Source: Mesorhizobium hawassense
Lineage (GTDB): Bacteria > Pseudomonadota > Alphaproteobacteria > Rhizobiales > Rhizobiaceae
Assembly (NCBI RefSeq): GCF_003289945.1
Contig: NZ_QMBP01000001.1
Coordinates: 372,001-436,000, forward strand
DNA length: 64,000 nucleotides
Direction: 5' to 3'
Below the pieces are notes generated by a model, which saw only the letters and a list, made by a program, of their open reading frames with translations, did no database searches and was not told the DNA's origin. Positions 53,979 to 62,756 of this stretch are shown here, piece after piece. The first letter of the stretch is position 1, and the number at the start of each line of letters is the position of its first letter. A program made the position numbers and the translations under genes.

Positions 53979-54944
53979 CTAGGATGCTTTTTTGCCGGCT
54001 TCGCCCGCGCGCTCGAGAAGGCGTGCGGCCATATGCGCGCCGATCACCAGATGCGTGCAGAGCCCACCGGCGATCGCTGAAAGCAGCGGCTCGAATTTGC
54101 TGTCTTCCTGCACCACCATCAGCCGTTTTTCGATGGCGCGCAGCGAGGCGAGCTCGGCGGAAATGACGCGCCGGTTGTAGCTGCAATCCAGCGCTTCGCC
54201 CTTGGCGTCGATGATCTGCCCGGCAATGACGCCGGCCGCGCCTTCCTCGCGCAGCGCCGCCATCTCGGCCGGCGCCAGCGCGCCGCATTTGACCAGATGG
54301 CTGTCGGCATCGACCGCGCCGACGGAATAGAGCGCGAGATCGCAGTCGGCGACGCCGGCGAGCTGGTCGCGGATCACCGGTTCGGCGCGCAGGCCTTGCG
54401 CCAGTTCCTCGGTGGAGAGCACCAGCGGCGCGTAGAAATTAAGGCCCTTGGCATTCAGCCGCCGCGCGATCTCCATCGTGCATTGGTCAGGCCGGTAGGA
54501 ATAGGGCGCGCCGAGATTGCCGCAGAGTTGCACCACGGTGACGTCCTGCAGGTCGGCATAGGACATGATGTCGGCGATCGTGTAGACGGTGCGGCCCCAG
54601 GCGACGCCGATGCGGTCGCCTTTCCTGACGAGCTCCAGGAAGACGCTCGCCGCCAGCACCGCGATATCGGTCGAGGGATCGGCGAGATAGGCATTTTCCG
54701 GCGCGATCCAGACGGCGTCGAGCTTGAAGGCGTCCTCCAGCCGGCGCGCCATGACGTCGTCGGTGAAAAGCTGCGTCGAGGTCGAGATGTTGACGATGCC
54801 GGTCTCGCGCGCCTTGCGCAGATACATGGCCACCGAAGCGCGCGAAATGTTGAGCTGGCTCGCCACCTCGTCCTGGCGCAGGCCATGGGCATAGTAAAGC
54901 CAGGCGGCCTTGTGGATGAGCTGTTCTGCCGGTCGGATCGCCAT
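53979..54944 (-). CDS. SorC/DeoR-type sugar-binding transcriptional regulator
   Basis: A 321-residue regulator. The N-terminal helix-turn-helix reads YYAHGLRQDEVASQLNISRA, and the C-terminal sugar-phosphate-binding domain contains GVAWGRTVY and LCGNLGAPYSYRPD. The ATG at 54944 follows AGGAGGCGGC; a longer frame to 54983 is not needed. It precedes the aldolase/dehydrogenase gene on the same strand and probably regulates it in response to a sugar phosphate. Confidence 0.93.
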   Translation of the reverse strand: MAIRPAEQLIHKAAWLYYAHGLRQDEVASQLNISRASVAMYLRKARETGIVNISTSTQLFTDDVMARRLEDAFKLDAVWIAPENAYLADPSTDIAVLAASVFLELVRKGDRIGVAWGRTVYTIADIMSYADLQDVTVVQLCGNLGAPYSYRPDQCTMEIARRLNAKGLNFYAPLVLSTEELAQGLRAEPVIRDQLAGVADCDLALYSVGAVDADSHLVKCGALAPAEMAALREEGAAGVIAGQIIDAKGEALDCSYNRRVISAELASLRAIEKRLMVVQEDSKFEPLLSAIAGGLCTHLVIGAHMAARLLERAGEAGKKAS

Positions 54945-55148
54945 GCCGCCTCCTGGGCTGACATTAGTCACGGCTCTCGACAAAAGTCAAATTTGGATGT
55001 GCGGAAGGCGATCGCCTCTCGGCGGGGGCGGATCGTGGATCGCCATTCCACCAAGCTGGCGCAGCATAGCATTTTCAGCCATTCAGGGGGATGGCTTGAC
55101 GACAGGCCTAAGGTTAGAAAGTTCGAAAAGAACTTTGGGGAGAACGGG

Positions 55149-56789
55149 ATGGCCAATCCCTACGAACAGGATCTCGACAGGAACGCCGCCAACCACCAGC
55201 CGCTGACGCCGCTCACCTATCTCGAGCGCGCGGCCAGGACCTATCCCGACCATATTGCCATCATCCATGGCAGCCAGCGCATCACTTACCGCGATTTCTG
55301 GCGCCGCTCGCTGAAGCTCGCCTCGGCGCTTGCGAAGCGCGGCATCGGCAAGGGCGATACGGTGACGGTGATGCTGTCGAACACGCCGCCGATGCTGGAG
55401 GCGCATTTCGGCGTGCCGATGACCAAGGCGGTGCTGCATTCGCTGAACACCCGCCTCGACGCTGCCGTCATCGCTTTCCAGCTCGACCATGCCGAGACCA
55501 AGGTGCTGATCGTCGACCGCGAATTCTCGGGTGTGGTCAAGGAGGCGCTGGCCTTGGCCAAAGCCAAGCCATTGGTCATCGACTATGACGATCCCGACTA
55601 CGCCGCCGATGCGCCCTATCCGAAGGGCGAGCGGATCGGCACGCTCGACTATGAGGATTTTCTCGCCGGCGGCGACGAGGCTTTCGCCTGGTCGATGCCG
55701 GATGACGAATGGGACGCCATCTCGCTCAACTATACCTCGGGCACGACGGGCAATCCGAAGGGCGTCGTCTACCATCACCGCGGTGCCGCCCTGATGGCCT
55801 ACACCAACACCATCCATGCCGGCATGGCCAAGCACGCCGTCTATCTGTGGACGCTGCCGATGTTCCACTGCAACGGCTGGTGCTTCCCCTGGACGCTTGC
55901 CGTGCAGGCCGGCACCCATGTCTGCCTGCGCTGGGTGCGGGCAAAGCCGATGTACGACGCCATCGCCGACCATGGCGTCACCCATCTCTGCGGTGCGCCG
56001 ATAGTCATGTCGGTGCTGATCAACGCCAAGGACGAAGACAAGCGCGAATTCCCGCAGACCGTCACCTTCAACACCGCCGCGGCACCCCCGCCCGAGGCCG
56101 TGCTGTCCGGCATGGCCGACGCCGGCTTCGCCGTCACCCATCTCTACGGCCTGACCGAAACCTACGGCCCGGCGGTCGTCAACGAATGGCACAATGAATG
56201 GGACGCGCTGGACAAGGGTCCGAGGACGCAGAAGAAGGCGCGCCAGGGCGTACGCTACGCCTCGCTCGAGGGGCTGACGGTGATGGACCCTCAGACGATG
56301 GTGGAGACGCCGGCCGATGGCGAGACCATCGGTGAGGTCATGTTCCGCGGCAACATCGTCATGAAGGGCTATCTGAAGAATAGGAAGGCCACCGACGAAG
56401 CCTTCGGCGGCGGCTGGTTCCACTCCGGCGATCTCGGCGTCATGCATCCCGACGGCTACATCCAGCTCAAGGACCGCTCCAAGGACATCATCATATCGGG
56501 CGGCGAGAACATTTCCTCCATCGAGGTCGAGGACGCGCTTTACAAGCACCCGTCCGTCGCCTCCTGCGGCGTGGTTGCCCGCGCCGACGACAAATGGGGC
56601 GAGGTGCCGGTCGCCTATGTCGAGCTGAAGCCGGGCAAGGCCGCGACCGAGGCCGAGATCATCGAGCACTGCCGCGGGTTGCTTGCGCGCTTCAAGGTGC
56701 CGAAGGCGGTGGTGTTCGCGGAAATCCCGAAGACGTCGACGGGGAAGATCCAGAAGTTCCGGCTGCGGGAAATGGCGAAGGGGGCGTAG
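55149..56789 (+). CDS. Acyl-CoA synthetase (AMP-forming)
   Basis: A 546-residue ANL-superfamily ligase that activates a fatty or other carboxylic acid with ATP and CoA. YTSGTTGNPKGVVY is the phosphate loop, LYGLTETYGP the adenine-site motif, GWFHSGDLG the hinge region and TSTGKIQKF holds the catalytic lysine. The length and the AGTHVCLRW region fit the medium-chain/acyl-CoA synthetase group with DmdB-like members. The ATG at 55149 has GGGGAGAACGGG upstream. It is divergent from the SorC gene and apparently monocistronic. Confidence 0.94.
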   Translation: MANPYEQDLDRNAANHQPLTPLTYLERAARTYPDHIAIIHGSQRITYRDFWRRSLKLASALAKRGIGKGDTVTVMLSNTPPMLEAHFGVPMTKAVLHSLNTRLDAAVIAFQLDHAETKVLIVDREFSGVVKEALALAKAKPLVIDYDDPDYAADAPYPKGERIGTLDYEDFLAGGDEAFAWSMPDDEWDAISLNYTSGTTGNPKGVVYHHRGAALMAYTNTIHAGMAKHAVYLWTLPMFHCNGWCFPWTLAVQAGTHVCLRWVRAKPMYDAIADHGVTHLCGAPIVMSVLINAKDEDKREFPQTVTFNTAAAPPPEAVLSGMADAGFAVTHLYGLTETYGPAVVNEWHNEWDALDKGPRTQKKARQGVRYASLEGLTVMDPQTMVETPADGETIGEVMFRGNIVMKGYLKNRKATDEAFGGGWFHSGDLGVMHPDGYIQLKDRSKDIIISGGENISSIEVEDALYKHPSVASCGVVARADDKWGEVPVAYVELKPGKAATEAEIIEHCRGLLARFKVPKAVVFAEIPKTSTGKIQKFRLREMAKGA

Positions 56790-56843
56790 TACGCTCCTTC
56801 CAGTATGGCCGTGACGCCGACAGTTTGCGCCAGCATCCGCGGC

Positions 56844-57071
56844 GTCGTCATCCTAGGGTGGAGCAGTCGCGAAGCGACGTCGCGGAAACCCTAGGATCCA
56901 TGCCGTGACCTCGCGGCAGTGCTCCGGCGGTCGAGAATAGCTTGCAACGGACGGGCAGTGCCGAGCCGGCGTAACTTATTGATACCGTGCCATTCTTCGG
57001 TCGATGTTCCGGCATGGATCCTCGGGTCTGCGCGCGTCGCTTCGCTCCTTGCTTCGCCCGTGGATGACGAC
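56844..57071. repeat. Large imperfect palindromic intergenic repeat
   Basis: Outer arms GTCGTCATCC (56844-56853) and GGATGACGAC (57062-57071) pair perfectly. Inner arms near 56896-56905 (GATCCATGCCG region) and 57010-57021 (CGGCATGGATCC) also pair. Sequence between shows further inverted similarity (CTAGGG, GAAGCGACG). It resembles the dispersed palindromic repeats common between rhizobial genes. The region 56790-57236 holds no gene. Confidence 0.7.
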
Positions 57072-57166
57072 GGCACAGGCGTTAACGGCTAATCGCCATC
57101 GTCGCCCTGCCGACCCTCGCAACTGTCACCATCTGTCACCAATTATACGCGTACGTCGATTTCGCG

Positions 57167-57232
57167 TTGACTCCTCGCTGCTTTCGTTTTACGACTGACG
57201 AAAATTGAAATTCATCACTAGTCAAACGAAAG
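57167..57232 (+). promoter_or_regulatory. Promoter and inverted-repeat operator of the TetR-RND operon
   Basis: TTGACT (57167-57172), 17 nt, then TACGAC (57190-57195) is a plausible promoter. CTTTCGTTT (57181-57189), lying between the two boxes, pairs perfectly with AAACGAAAG (57224-57232), which ends 4 nt before the tetR start. TetR binding here would block its own operon. A tandem CTGTCACCA repeat stands upstream (57123-57141). Confidence 0.6.
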
Positions 57233-57236
57233 CGCT

Positions 57237-57842
57237 ATGTCAGAAGCCGCCAACATCGTGGCAGACCCCGCCAGACAGGAGAATGTGACCCGCATTCTCG
57301 ACTGCGCCGAGCGGCTGTTCCGCCATTACGGCTACGGCAAGACCAATGTTGCCGACATCGCCCGCGAGCTTGGCATGTCTCCGGCCAACATCTACCGCTT
57401 CTTTGCCTCCAAGGTGGAGATCCACCAGGCCGTCTGCGGTCGCATGCTCGGCGCCAGCTACAAGATGGCTTACGAGATCATGCATCTGCCGATCAGCGCC
57501 GAGGAGCGGCTGCGGCGCTACATCCATGCCCAGTACAAGATGACGCTGGAGGTCATGCTCGACCAGGAGAAGGTGCATGAGATGGTCATCGTCGCGCTGG
57601 AGCGCGACTGGGGCGTCATCGACAAGCATGTCAACAGCATCCACGACCTGTTCGCCGAAGTGATCCGCGACGGCATCGCGACCGGCGAGTTCAGGGAACA
57701 GGATCCAGAAACGGCCTCGCGCTGCTTCGGCGCCGCGACCGTCATTCTGTGCCACCCGCAGATGGTGGCGCAGTGCCTCGCCAAGACCAACCGGGCGATG
57801 CCCGACGAGCTTATCGACTACGCCATCAGGGCCTTGAAATAG
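57237..57842 (+). CDS. TetR-family repressor of the RND operon
   Basis: A 201-residue TetR regulator. The helix-turn-helix is at about residues 35-60 (TNVADIARELGMSPANIYRFF); the C-terminal part is the ligand-binding domain typical of RND-pump repressors. It is the first gene before a membrane-fusion protein and an RND pump and probably senses the exported compound. The ATG at 57237 overlaps the downstream edge of a 9-bp inverted repeat spacing. Confidence 0.93.
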   Translation: MSEAANIVADPARQENVTRILDCAERLFRHYGYGKTNVADIARELGMSPANIYRFFASKVEIHQAVCGRMLGASYKMAYEIMHLPISAEERLRRYIHAQYKMTLEVMLDQEKVHEMVIVALERDWGVIDKHVNSIHDLFAEVIRDGIATGEFREQDPETASRCFGAATVILCHPQMVAQCLAKTNRAMPDELIDYAIRALK

Positions 57843-57897
57843 AAGCTGCCCGCCGGGCGCGGTATCGACAGATCATCTCCAGTTCGGGAGCGTTAAG

Positions 57898-59061
57898 GTG
57901 TCTTTGTCCAGTTCCATCCTCCGCAAGCTGCCGGCCGCCGGCCTCCCAGCCGCCGCCATCATGGTCGCGGCGCTCGGCCTCGCCGGTTGCAGCCAGGAGA
58001 AGGCCGAGATCGTCCAGGAAATCGTCCGGCCGGTGAAGGTCGTCGAGATCGGCGAGGCGCAGACCACCCGCCAGCTCGAATATTCCGGTTCGGTGCGCGC
58101 CCGCACCGAGATGAATCTCGGCTTCCGCATCGCCGGCAAGGTCACCGAGCGTCTGGTCGACATTGGCCAGCATGTGAACGAGGGCGACGTGCTAGCCCGC
58201 GTCGATCCTTCCGACTACCAGCTTTCGGTGAAGAGCGCCGCGGCGAGCCTCGACGCCGCCGAGCGCCAGGTCGAGACGGTCGACCTCGCCAGGACGCGCG
58301 CCGAGCAGCTCTATGCCAAGAATTTCGCGCCGAAGTCGCAGCTCGATCAGGCGCGGCTGACCTACGACCAGGCCGTGGCGACGCGCGATGCCGCTCGCTC
58401 GACACTGGCGCAGGCACAGAACCAGGTCCAGTACGCCGATCTCAAGGCCAGCAAGAACGGCATCGTCACCGCGATTTCGGCCGATGTCGGCCAGGTGGTC
58501 GCCGCCGGCACGCCGGTGATGACGGTTGCGGTCGACGGCGAGAAGGAAGTGTCGATCGCCGTGCCGGAGATGGACATCGCCGGCTTCAAGCCCGGCAAGG
58601 AAGTCAAGGCGAGTTTCTGGTCGGACGAGGGCTTGACGCTTGACGGCAAGGTCCGCGAAGTCGCCGGCAGTGCCGATCCGCAATCGCGCACCTTCGCGGT
58701 CCGGGTTTCGCTGCCCAACGATCCGCGCGTGCTGCTCGGCATGACCGCCAATGTTGAGGCGACTGTCGGCAACAAGACGCAGCTTGTGTCGGTCCCGCTC
58801 ACGGCGATGACGGAGAAGGACGGCAAGCAGATCGTCTGGACGGTCGATCGCGGCTCCGACACCGTCCATCCGCGCCCGATCAAGGTCGCGAACTTCACCG
58901 CTGACGGCGTCGCAGTGGCCGACGGCCTCAAACAGGGCGATGTCGTGGTCGCGGCCGGCACGCAGTTCATGACCGAGAATCTGAAGGTCAAGCTTTCCGG
59001 CGACGCCCAGCAATCCGCCTCGGCGGAGGACGACGTCGCCACGACTGGCAGCCTGCACTAA
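57898..59061 (+). CDS. RND efflux membrane-fusion lipoprotein
   Basis: A 387-residue periplasmic adaptor. The lipobox LAGC sits near residue 31 after a hydrophobic signal, then a barrel-sandwich/lipoyl motif (GFRIAGKV, VDIGQHVNEGDVLARVD), an alpha-hairpin (about 85-165) and beta-barrel domains. It links the inner-membrane pump to an outer-membrane channel not encoded here. The start is GTG at 57898, with CGGGAG upstream. Confidence 0.94.
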   Translation: MSLSSSILRKLPAAGLPAAAIMVAALGLAGCSQEKAEIVQEIVRPVKVVEIGEAQTTRQLEYSGSVRARTEMNLGFRIAGKVTERLVDIGQHVNEGDVLARVDPSDYQLSVKSAAASLDAAERQVETVDLARTRAEQLYAKNFAPKSQLDQARLTYDQAVATRDAARSTLAQAQNQVQYADLKASKNGIVTAISADVGQVVAAGTPVMTVAVDGEKEVSIAVPEMDIAGFKPGKEVKASFWSDEGLTLDGKVREVAGSADPQSRTFAVRVSLPNDPRVLLGMTANVEATVGNKTQLVSVPLTAMTEKDGKQIVWTVDRGSDTVHPRPIKVANFTADGVAVADGLKQGDVVVAAGTQFMTENLKVKLSGDAQQSASAEDDVATTGSLH

Positions 59062-59310
59062 CCAGGCGCAAAGAACGCCTTTCCCGCTCTCGCGGCGTCA
59101 AGCCGCGAGCCGGGGAGGGCATGGGTTCCGGGCGGCGGACGCCCGATCGCGGGACGCCGGCATGTTGGCTTCCCCCGCGGCAGTGCCGCGTCCAGCGCGA
59201 TTGCGTTTCTCTCTCCGCTCGAGGGGTCTCGCCGCCCGGAAACCCGATCGAGAATTCATGGAACTGCGTGGCAAGCCTGGCTTGCCGATCAATTGGACTG
59301 GACTTGTGCC
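59062..59310 (+). other. 249-bp structured intercistronic region within the efflux operon
   Basis: Holds an 8-bp hairpin CTCGCGGC-GTCAA-GCCGCGAG (59089-59109) and a distant inverted repeat, GGGTTCCGGGCGGCG (59123-59137) with CGCCGCCCGGAAACCC (59230-59245). No gene is supported. The spacing between adaptor and pump genes is unusually long; folding of this leader may tune pump expression or mark an inserted palindromic repeat. Confidence 0.6.
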
Positions 59311-62300
59311 ATGACCACCACGACCGACAGCAGCACTGAAAAGCGGCCCTTCAACCTCTCGCGCTGGGCGATCGGACATCCGAGCATCGCGCGCTTCCTG
59401 TTCGGGCTGATCATCCTTGCCGGCGCGCTCGGCCTGATGCGCATGGGCCAGAAGGAAGACCCGGACTTCACCTTCCGCGTCATGGTCGTGCAGGCGATCT
59501 GGCCGGGCGCCTCGATCCAGGACATGGAGGACCAGGTCGTCAACAAGATCGAGCGCAAGCTGCAGGAAACGCCGCATCTCGATTTCGTGCGCTCCTACAC
59601 CCGCGCCGGCAGCGCCATCATCACGCTGCAGGTGAAAGGCGACACCAACGCCGAGGAGGTGAAGGACGCCTTCTATCAGGTGCGCAAGAAGGTCGGCGAC
59701 ATTTCAAGCGACCTTCCGCAGGGCCTGCTCGGTCCGTATTTCAACGACGAGTTCGGCGACACCTTCATCACGCTGCATTCGATCAGCGGCGACGGCTTCA
59801 CCTATCCGGAGCTGAAGAAATTCGCCATCCAGGCGCGCGACATGCTGCTGACGACGCCGGGCGTCGAAAAGGCGGTCATCATCGGCGACCAGCCGGAGAA
59901 GATCTATATCGACGTCTCCTCCAAGGCGCTGGCCGAGCGCGGCCTGACCATTGTCGACCTGCAGAACGCCGTCAAAGGACAGAACGCCGTCGATCCGGCG
60001 GGTTCCGTGGACACCGGCCTGCGCTCGGTGCGCATCTCGGTCGAGGGCGACGTCACCAAGGCCGCCGACATCCGCGAGCTGAGACTGCGCTCCGGCACCC
60101 AGGTGACACGTCTCGGCGACATCGCCACCGTCTCGTCCGGCCTCGAGGACCCTTACGAGCGCAAATACCGCTTCAACGGCCACGAGAGCGTCCAGCTCGG
60201 CGTCGTCATGGCCAAGGGTTTCAACGTCAGGGACGTCGGCAAGGATGTGGAGGCCACCTACCAGCGCTTCGAGGCCGGGCTGCCCTACGGCGTATCGGTC
60301 GACCAGATCTCCGACCAGCCCGAGGTCGTCAAGGATGCGGTGAGCGAGTTCATGGAAGCGCTCGGCGAAGCGCTGCTCATCGTGCTTGCCGTCTCGCTGC
60401 TGTCGATTGGCTGGCGCTCAGGCCTCGTGATCGCCATCGCAATCCCGCTGGTTCTGGCCGCTACCTTCGCCATCATGTACGAGATCGGCATCGACCTGCA
60501 GCGCATCTCGCTCGGCGCCTTGATCATCGCGCTCGGCCTGTTGGTCGACGACGCTATGATCGTCGTCGAGATGATGGAGCGAAAGCTTGAGGAAGGGCTG
60601 GTCAAGATCGAGGCGGCGAGCTTCGCCTACACCTCGACCGCCTTCCCGATGCTCACCGGCACGCTGATCACCACCGCGGGCTTCATCCCGGTCGGCTTCG
60701 CGGCGTCGACCGCCGGCGAATACGTGCGCACGCTGTTCTATGTCGTCGGCATCGCTCTGATCGTGTCGTGGTTCGTCGCGGTCTATTTCACGCCGTGGCT
60801 CGGCTACATGATCCTGAAGCAGCGCAAGCATGCCGGCACGCATCACGATGTCTTCGACACCGGCTTCTATCGCCGGCTGCGCGCGACGGTCACCTGGGCG
60901 GTGCGCCACCGCATCATCGTGCTGGTCATGACGCTGGTTACCTTCGCCACCAGCCTGTGGGCCTTCCAGTTCATCCCGCAGAACTTCTTTCCGCAGTCCT
61001 CGCGTCCGGAAATCCTGGTCGATCTGTGGCTGCCTGAAGGCACCTCGATCAAGGAGGTCGAGAAGCAGGCCCAGGCGCTGGAAGCCAAGATGATGGACGA
61101 TCCCGACAAGCGCTTCATTGCCACCTATATCGGCGAAGGCGCGCCGCGCTTCTTCCTGCCGCTCGACCAGCAGCTCCGCAACCCCAACTTCGCCCAGTTG
61201 CTGGTGATGGCCAAGGACGAGCCGGCGCGCGAGCGGCTGATCGTCAAGATGCGCAGGATCCTGGCGCAGGATTTCCCCTCGATCCGCGGCAAGGTCGACC
61301 GCCTCTTCCTCGGTCCGCCGACCGGCTGGCCGGTGCAGATGCGCGTCATGGGTCCGGACCGCAAGGAGGTGCGTCGCATCGCCGACGAGGTGAAGGCCAA
61401 GTTCCAGGCCAACCCGTTGCTTGGCGCCATCCATGACGACTGGCTGGAGCCGGTGCCGGCAATGAAGCTGGTGATCGACCAGGATCGTGCCAGGGCGCTC
61501 GGCGTCACCTCGCAGCGCATCCGCCAGATGCTGCAGGCGACCATGTCCGGCGCGCCGCTCGACGACTTCCGCGACGGCGAGGAGACGGTCTCGATCGTCG
61601 CCCGCGAGCCGGACGCGACCCGCCACCTCCTGTCCTCGGTCGACTCGGTCTATATCCCCACCGATTTCGGCGGCTCGGTGCCGCTGTCGCAGGTGGCCAA
61701 GGTCGTGCCCGTGATGGAGCAGGGCATCGAATGGCGGCGCGACCGCCTGCCGACGATCAGCGTGCGCGCCACGCTGCCGGATGGCGTCCAGTCGAACGAC
61801 GTCGTCACCAAGATGTACAACGACATGAAGGACCTGCGCGCCGGCCTGGCGCCCGGCTACAAAATCGAAATCCAGGGCGGCGCAGAGGACTCGGCCGAGA
61901 GCCAGGCCTCGATCGCCGCCAAGGCGCCGATCATGCTCGCCATCATCGTCGTGCTCCTGATGGTCCAGCTGCAGCATTTCGGCAAATCGATGCTGGTGCT
62001 GGCGACCGGTCCGCTGGGCATCATCGGCGCCGCGGCGGCGCTCCTGATCAGCGGCGCGCCGTTCGGCTTCGTCGCCATCCTCGGCGTCATTGCCCTGCTC
62101 GGCATCATCATGCGCAACTCGATCATCCTCGTCGACCAGATAGACCAGGATATCGCGGCCGGCATGGAGCGATCAGAGGCGATCGTGGGCGCTGCCGTGC
62201 GCCGCTTCCGGCCTATCATGCTGACGGCGCTGACCGCCGTGCTGGCGCTGATCCCGATCTCGCGCGCCGTGTTCTGGGGGCCACTGGCCTACGCCATGAT

Positions 62301-62466
62301 GGGCGGCATCCTGGTCGCCACCGTGCTCACCATCCTGGTGCTGCCGGCCGGCTATGCCCTGTTCTTTGGCCGGGAGCCGAAGAAGGCGAAGACCGACGAG
62401 CAGTCGCCCGAGCCGGAACAGATCGAAGGCATTGAAAGACCGCAGCTGGCACTCGCCGCGGAGTAG
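59311..62466 (+). CDS. RND efflux transporter (AcrB/MexB superfamily, HAE1-like)
   Basis: A 1051-residue proton-driven inner-membrane pump. It shows 12 membrane segments in two halves, with N-terminal helix around ARFLFGLIILAGAL, periplasmic pore and docking domains, and a TM4 proton-relay region LGLLVDDAMIVVEMMER with the paired aspartates. FMN/drug specificity is not clear. The ATG at 59311 is chosen; TTG 18 nt upstream is in frame. It probably works with the preceding adaptor, with an outer-membrane channel from elsewhere. Confidence 0.95.
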   Translation: MTTTTDSSTEKRPFNLSRWAIGHPSIARFLFGLIILAGALGLMRMGQKEDPDFTFRVMVVQAIWPGASIQDMEDQVVNKIERKLQETPHLDFVRSYTRAGSAIITLQVKGDTNAEEVKDAFYQVRKKVGDISSDLPQGLLGPYFNDEFGDTFITLHSISGDGFTYPELKKFAIQARDMLLTTPGVEKAVIIGDQPEKIYIDVSSKALAERGLTIVDLQNAVKGQNAVDPAGSVDTGLRSVRISVEGDVTKAADIRELRLRSGTQVTRLGDIATVSSGLEDPYERKYRFNGHESVQLGVVMAKGFNVRDVGKDVEATYQRFEAGLPYGVSVDQISDQPEVVKDAVSEFMEALGEALLIVLAVSLLSIGWRSGLVIAIAIPLVLAATFAIMYEIGIDLQRISLGALIIALGLLVDDAMIVVEMMERKLEEGLVKIEAASFAYTSTAFPMLTGTLITTAGFIPVGFAASTAGEYVRTLFYVVGIALIVSWFVAVYFTPWLGYMILKQRKHAGTHHDVFDTGFYRRLRATVTWAVRHRIIVLVMTLVTFATSLWAFQFIPQNFFPQSSRPEILVDLWLPEGTSIKEVEKQAQALEAKMMDDPDKRFIATYIGEGAPRFFLPLDQQLRNPNFAQLLVMAKDEPARERLIVKMRRILAQDFPSIRGKVDRLFLGPPTGWPVQMRVMGPDRKEVRRIADEVKAKFQANPLLGAIHDDWLEPVPAMKLVIDQDRARALGVTSQRIRQMLQATMSGAPLDDFRDGEETVSIVAREPDATRHLLSSVDSVYIPTDFGGSVPLSQVAKVVPVMEQGIEWRRDRLPTISVRATLPDGVQSNDVVTKMYNDMKDLRAGLAPGYKIEIQGGAEDSAESQASIAAKAPIMLAIIVVLLMVQLQHFGKSMLVLATGPLGIIGAAAALLISGAPFGFVAILGVIALLGIIMRNSIILVDQIDQDIAAGMERSEAIVGAAVRRFRPIMLTALTAVLALIPISRAVFWGPLAYAMMGGILVATVLTILVLPAGYALFFGREPKKAKTDEQSPEPEQIEGIERPQLALAAE

Positions 62467-62534
62467 AGCATGATCCCGAAAAGTGCACGGCGGTTTTTGC
62501 TGCGCTGACCTTCGGTTCGGAAAAGATCATGCTC
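62466..62534. repeat. Rhizobial-type palindromic intergenic repeat, second copy
   Basis: GAGCATGATC (62466-62475) and GATCATGCTC (62525-62534) form a perfect 10-bp inverted repeat enclosing GAAAAGTG...GCGGTTTT, the core shared with 8411-8458. The left arm overlaps the pump stop codon. Confidence 0.65.
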
Positions 62535-62555
62535 AAACGATAAGGTGGCAACCTT

Positions 62556-62595
62556 GGATCATCCGCCATCGGCGAAAGCCGTTGGCGGATGATCC
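62556..62595. repeat. Perfect 12-bp inverted repeat hairpin
   Basis: GGATCATCCGCC (62556-62567) and GGCGGATGATCC (62584-62595) enclose 16 nt. It sits between the convergent pump and permease genes and may be a transcription stop or part of a dispersed repeat. No gene lies in 62535-62707. Confidence 0.55.
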
Positions 62596-62707
62596 GCAAT
62601 GCAGGGGTCTCGCCGGGCGAAAATGCTCCGCGGCAAGCCTTCCGAACCGCTTCTTCGAAACAAGGCGGTACGCAAAGCGCCGAATAGAACCTGTTCACGG
62701 CCGGCGC

Positions 62708-62737
62708 AAAAAAACGGGCGCGGCGAAGCGCGCCCGT
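62708..62737 (-). terminator. Rho-independent terminator of the right-edge permease
   Basis: On the minus strand: stem ACGGGCGCG / CGCGCCCGT with a 6-nt loop, then a run of seven T. It lies about 20 nt past the permease stop. Confidence 0.85.
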
Positions 62738-62756
62738 TTCCTTTCAGGTTGCCAGG

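Noticed and set aside
53893-54288. N-terminal extension of the aldolase/dehydrogenase frame
   Set aside because: Overlaps the SorC gene in another frame; the aldolase family starts at 53892.
54297-55148. N-terminal extension of the acyl-CoA synthetase frame
   Set aside because: Would overlap the SorC gene on the other strand; the family N-terminus and ribosome-binding site are at 55149.
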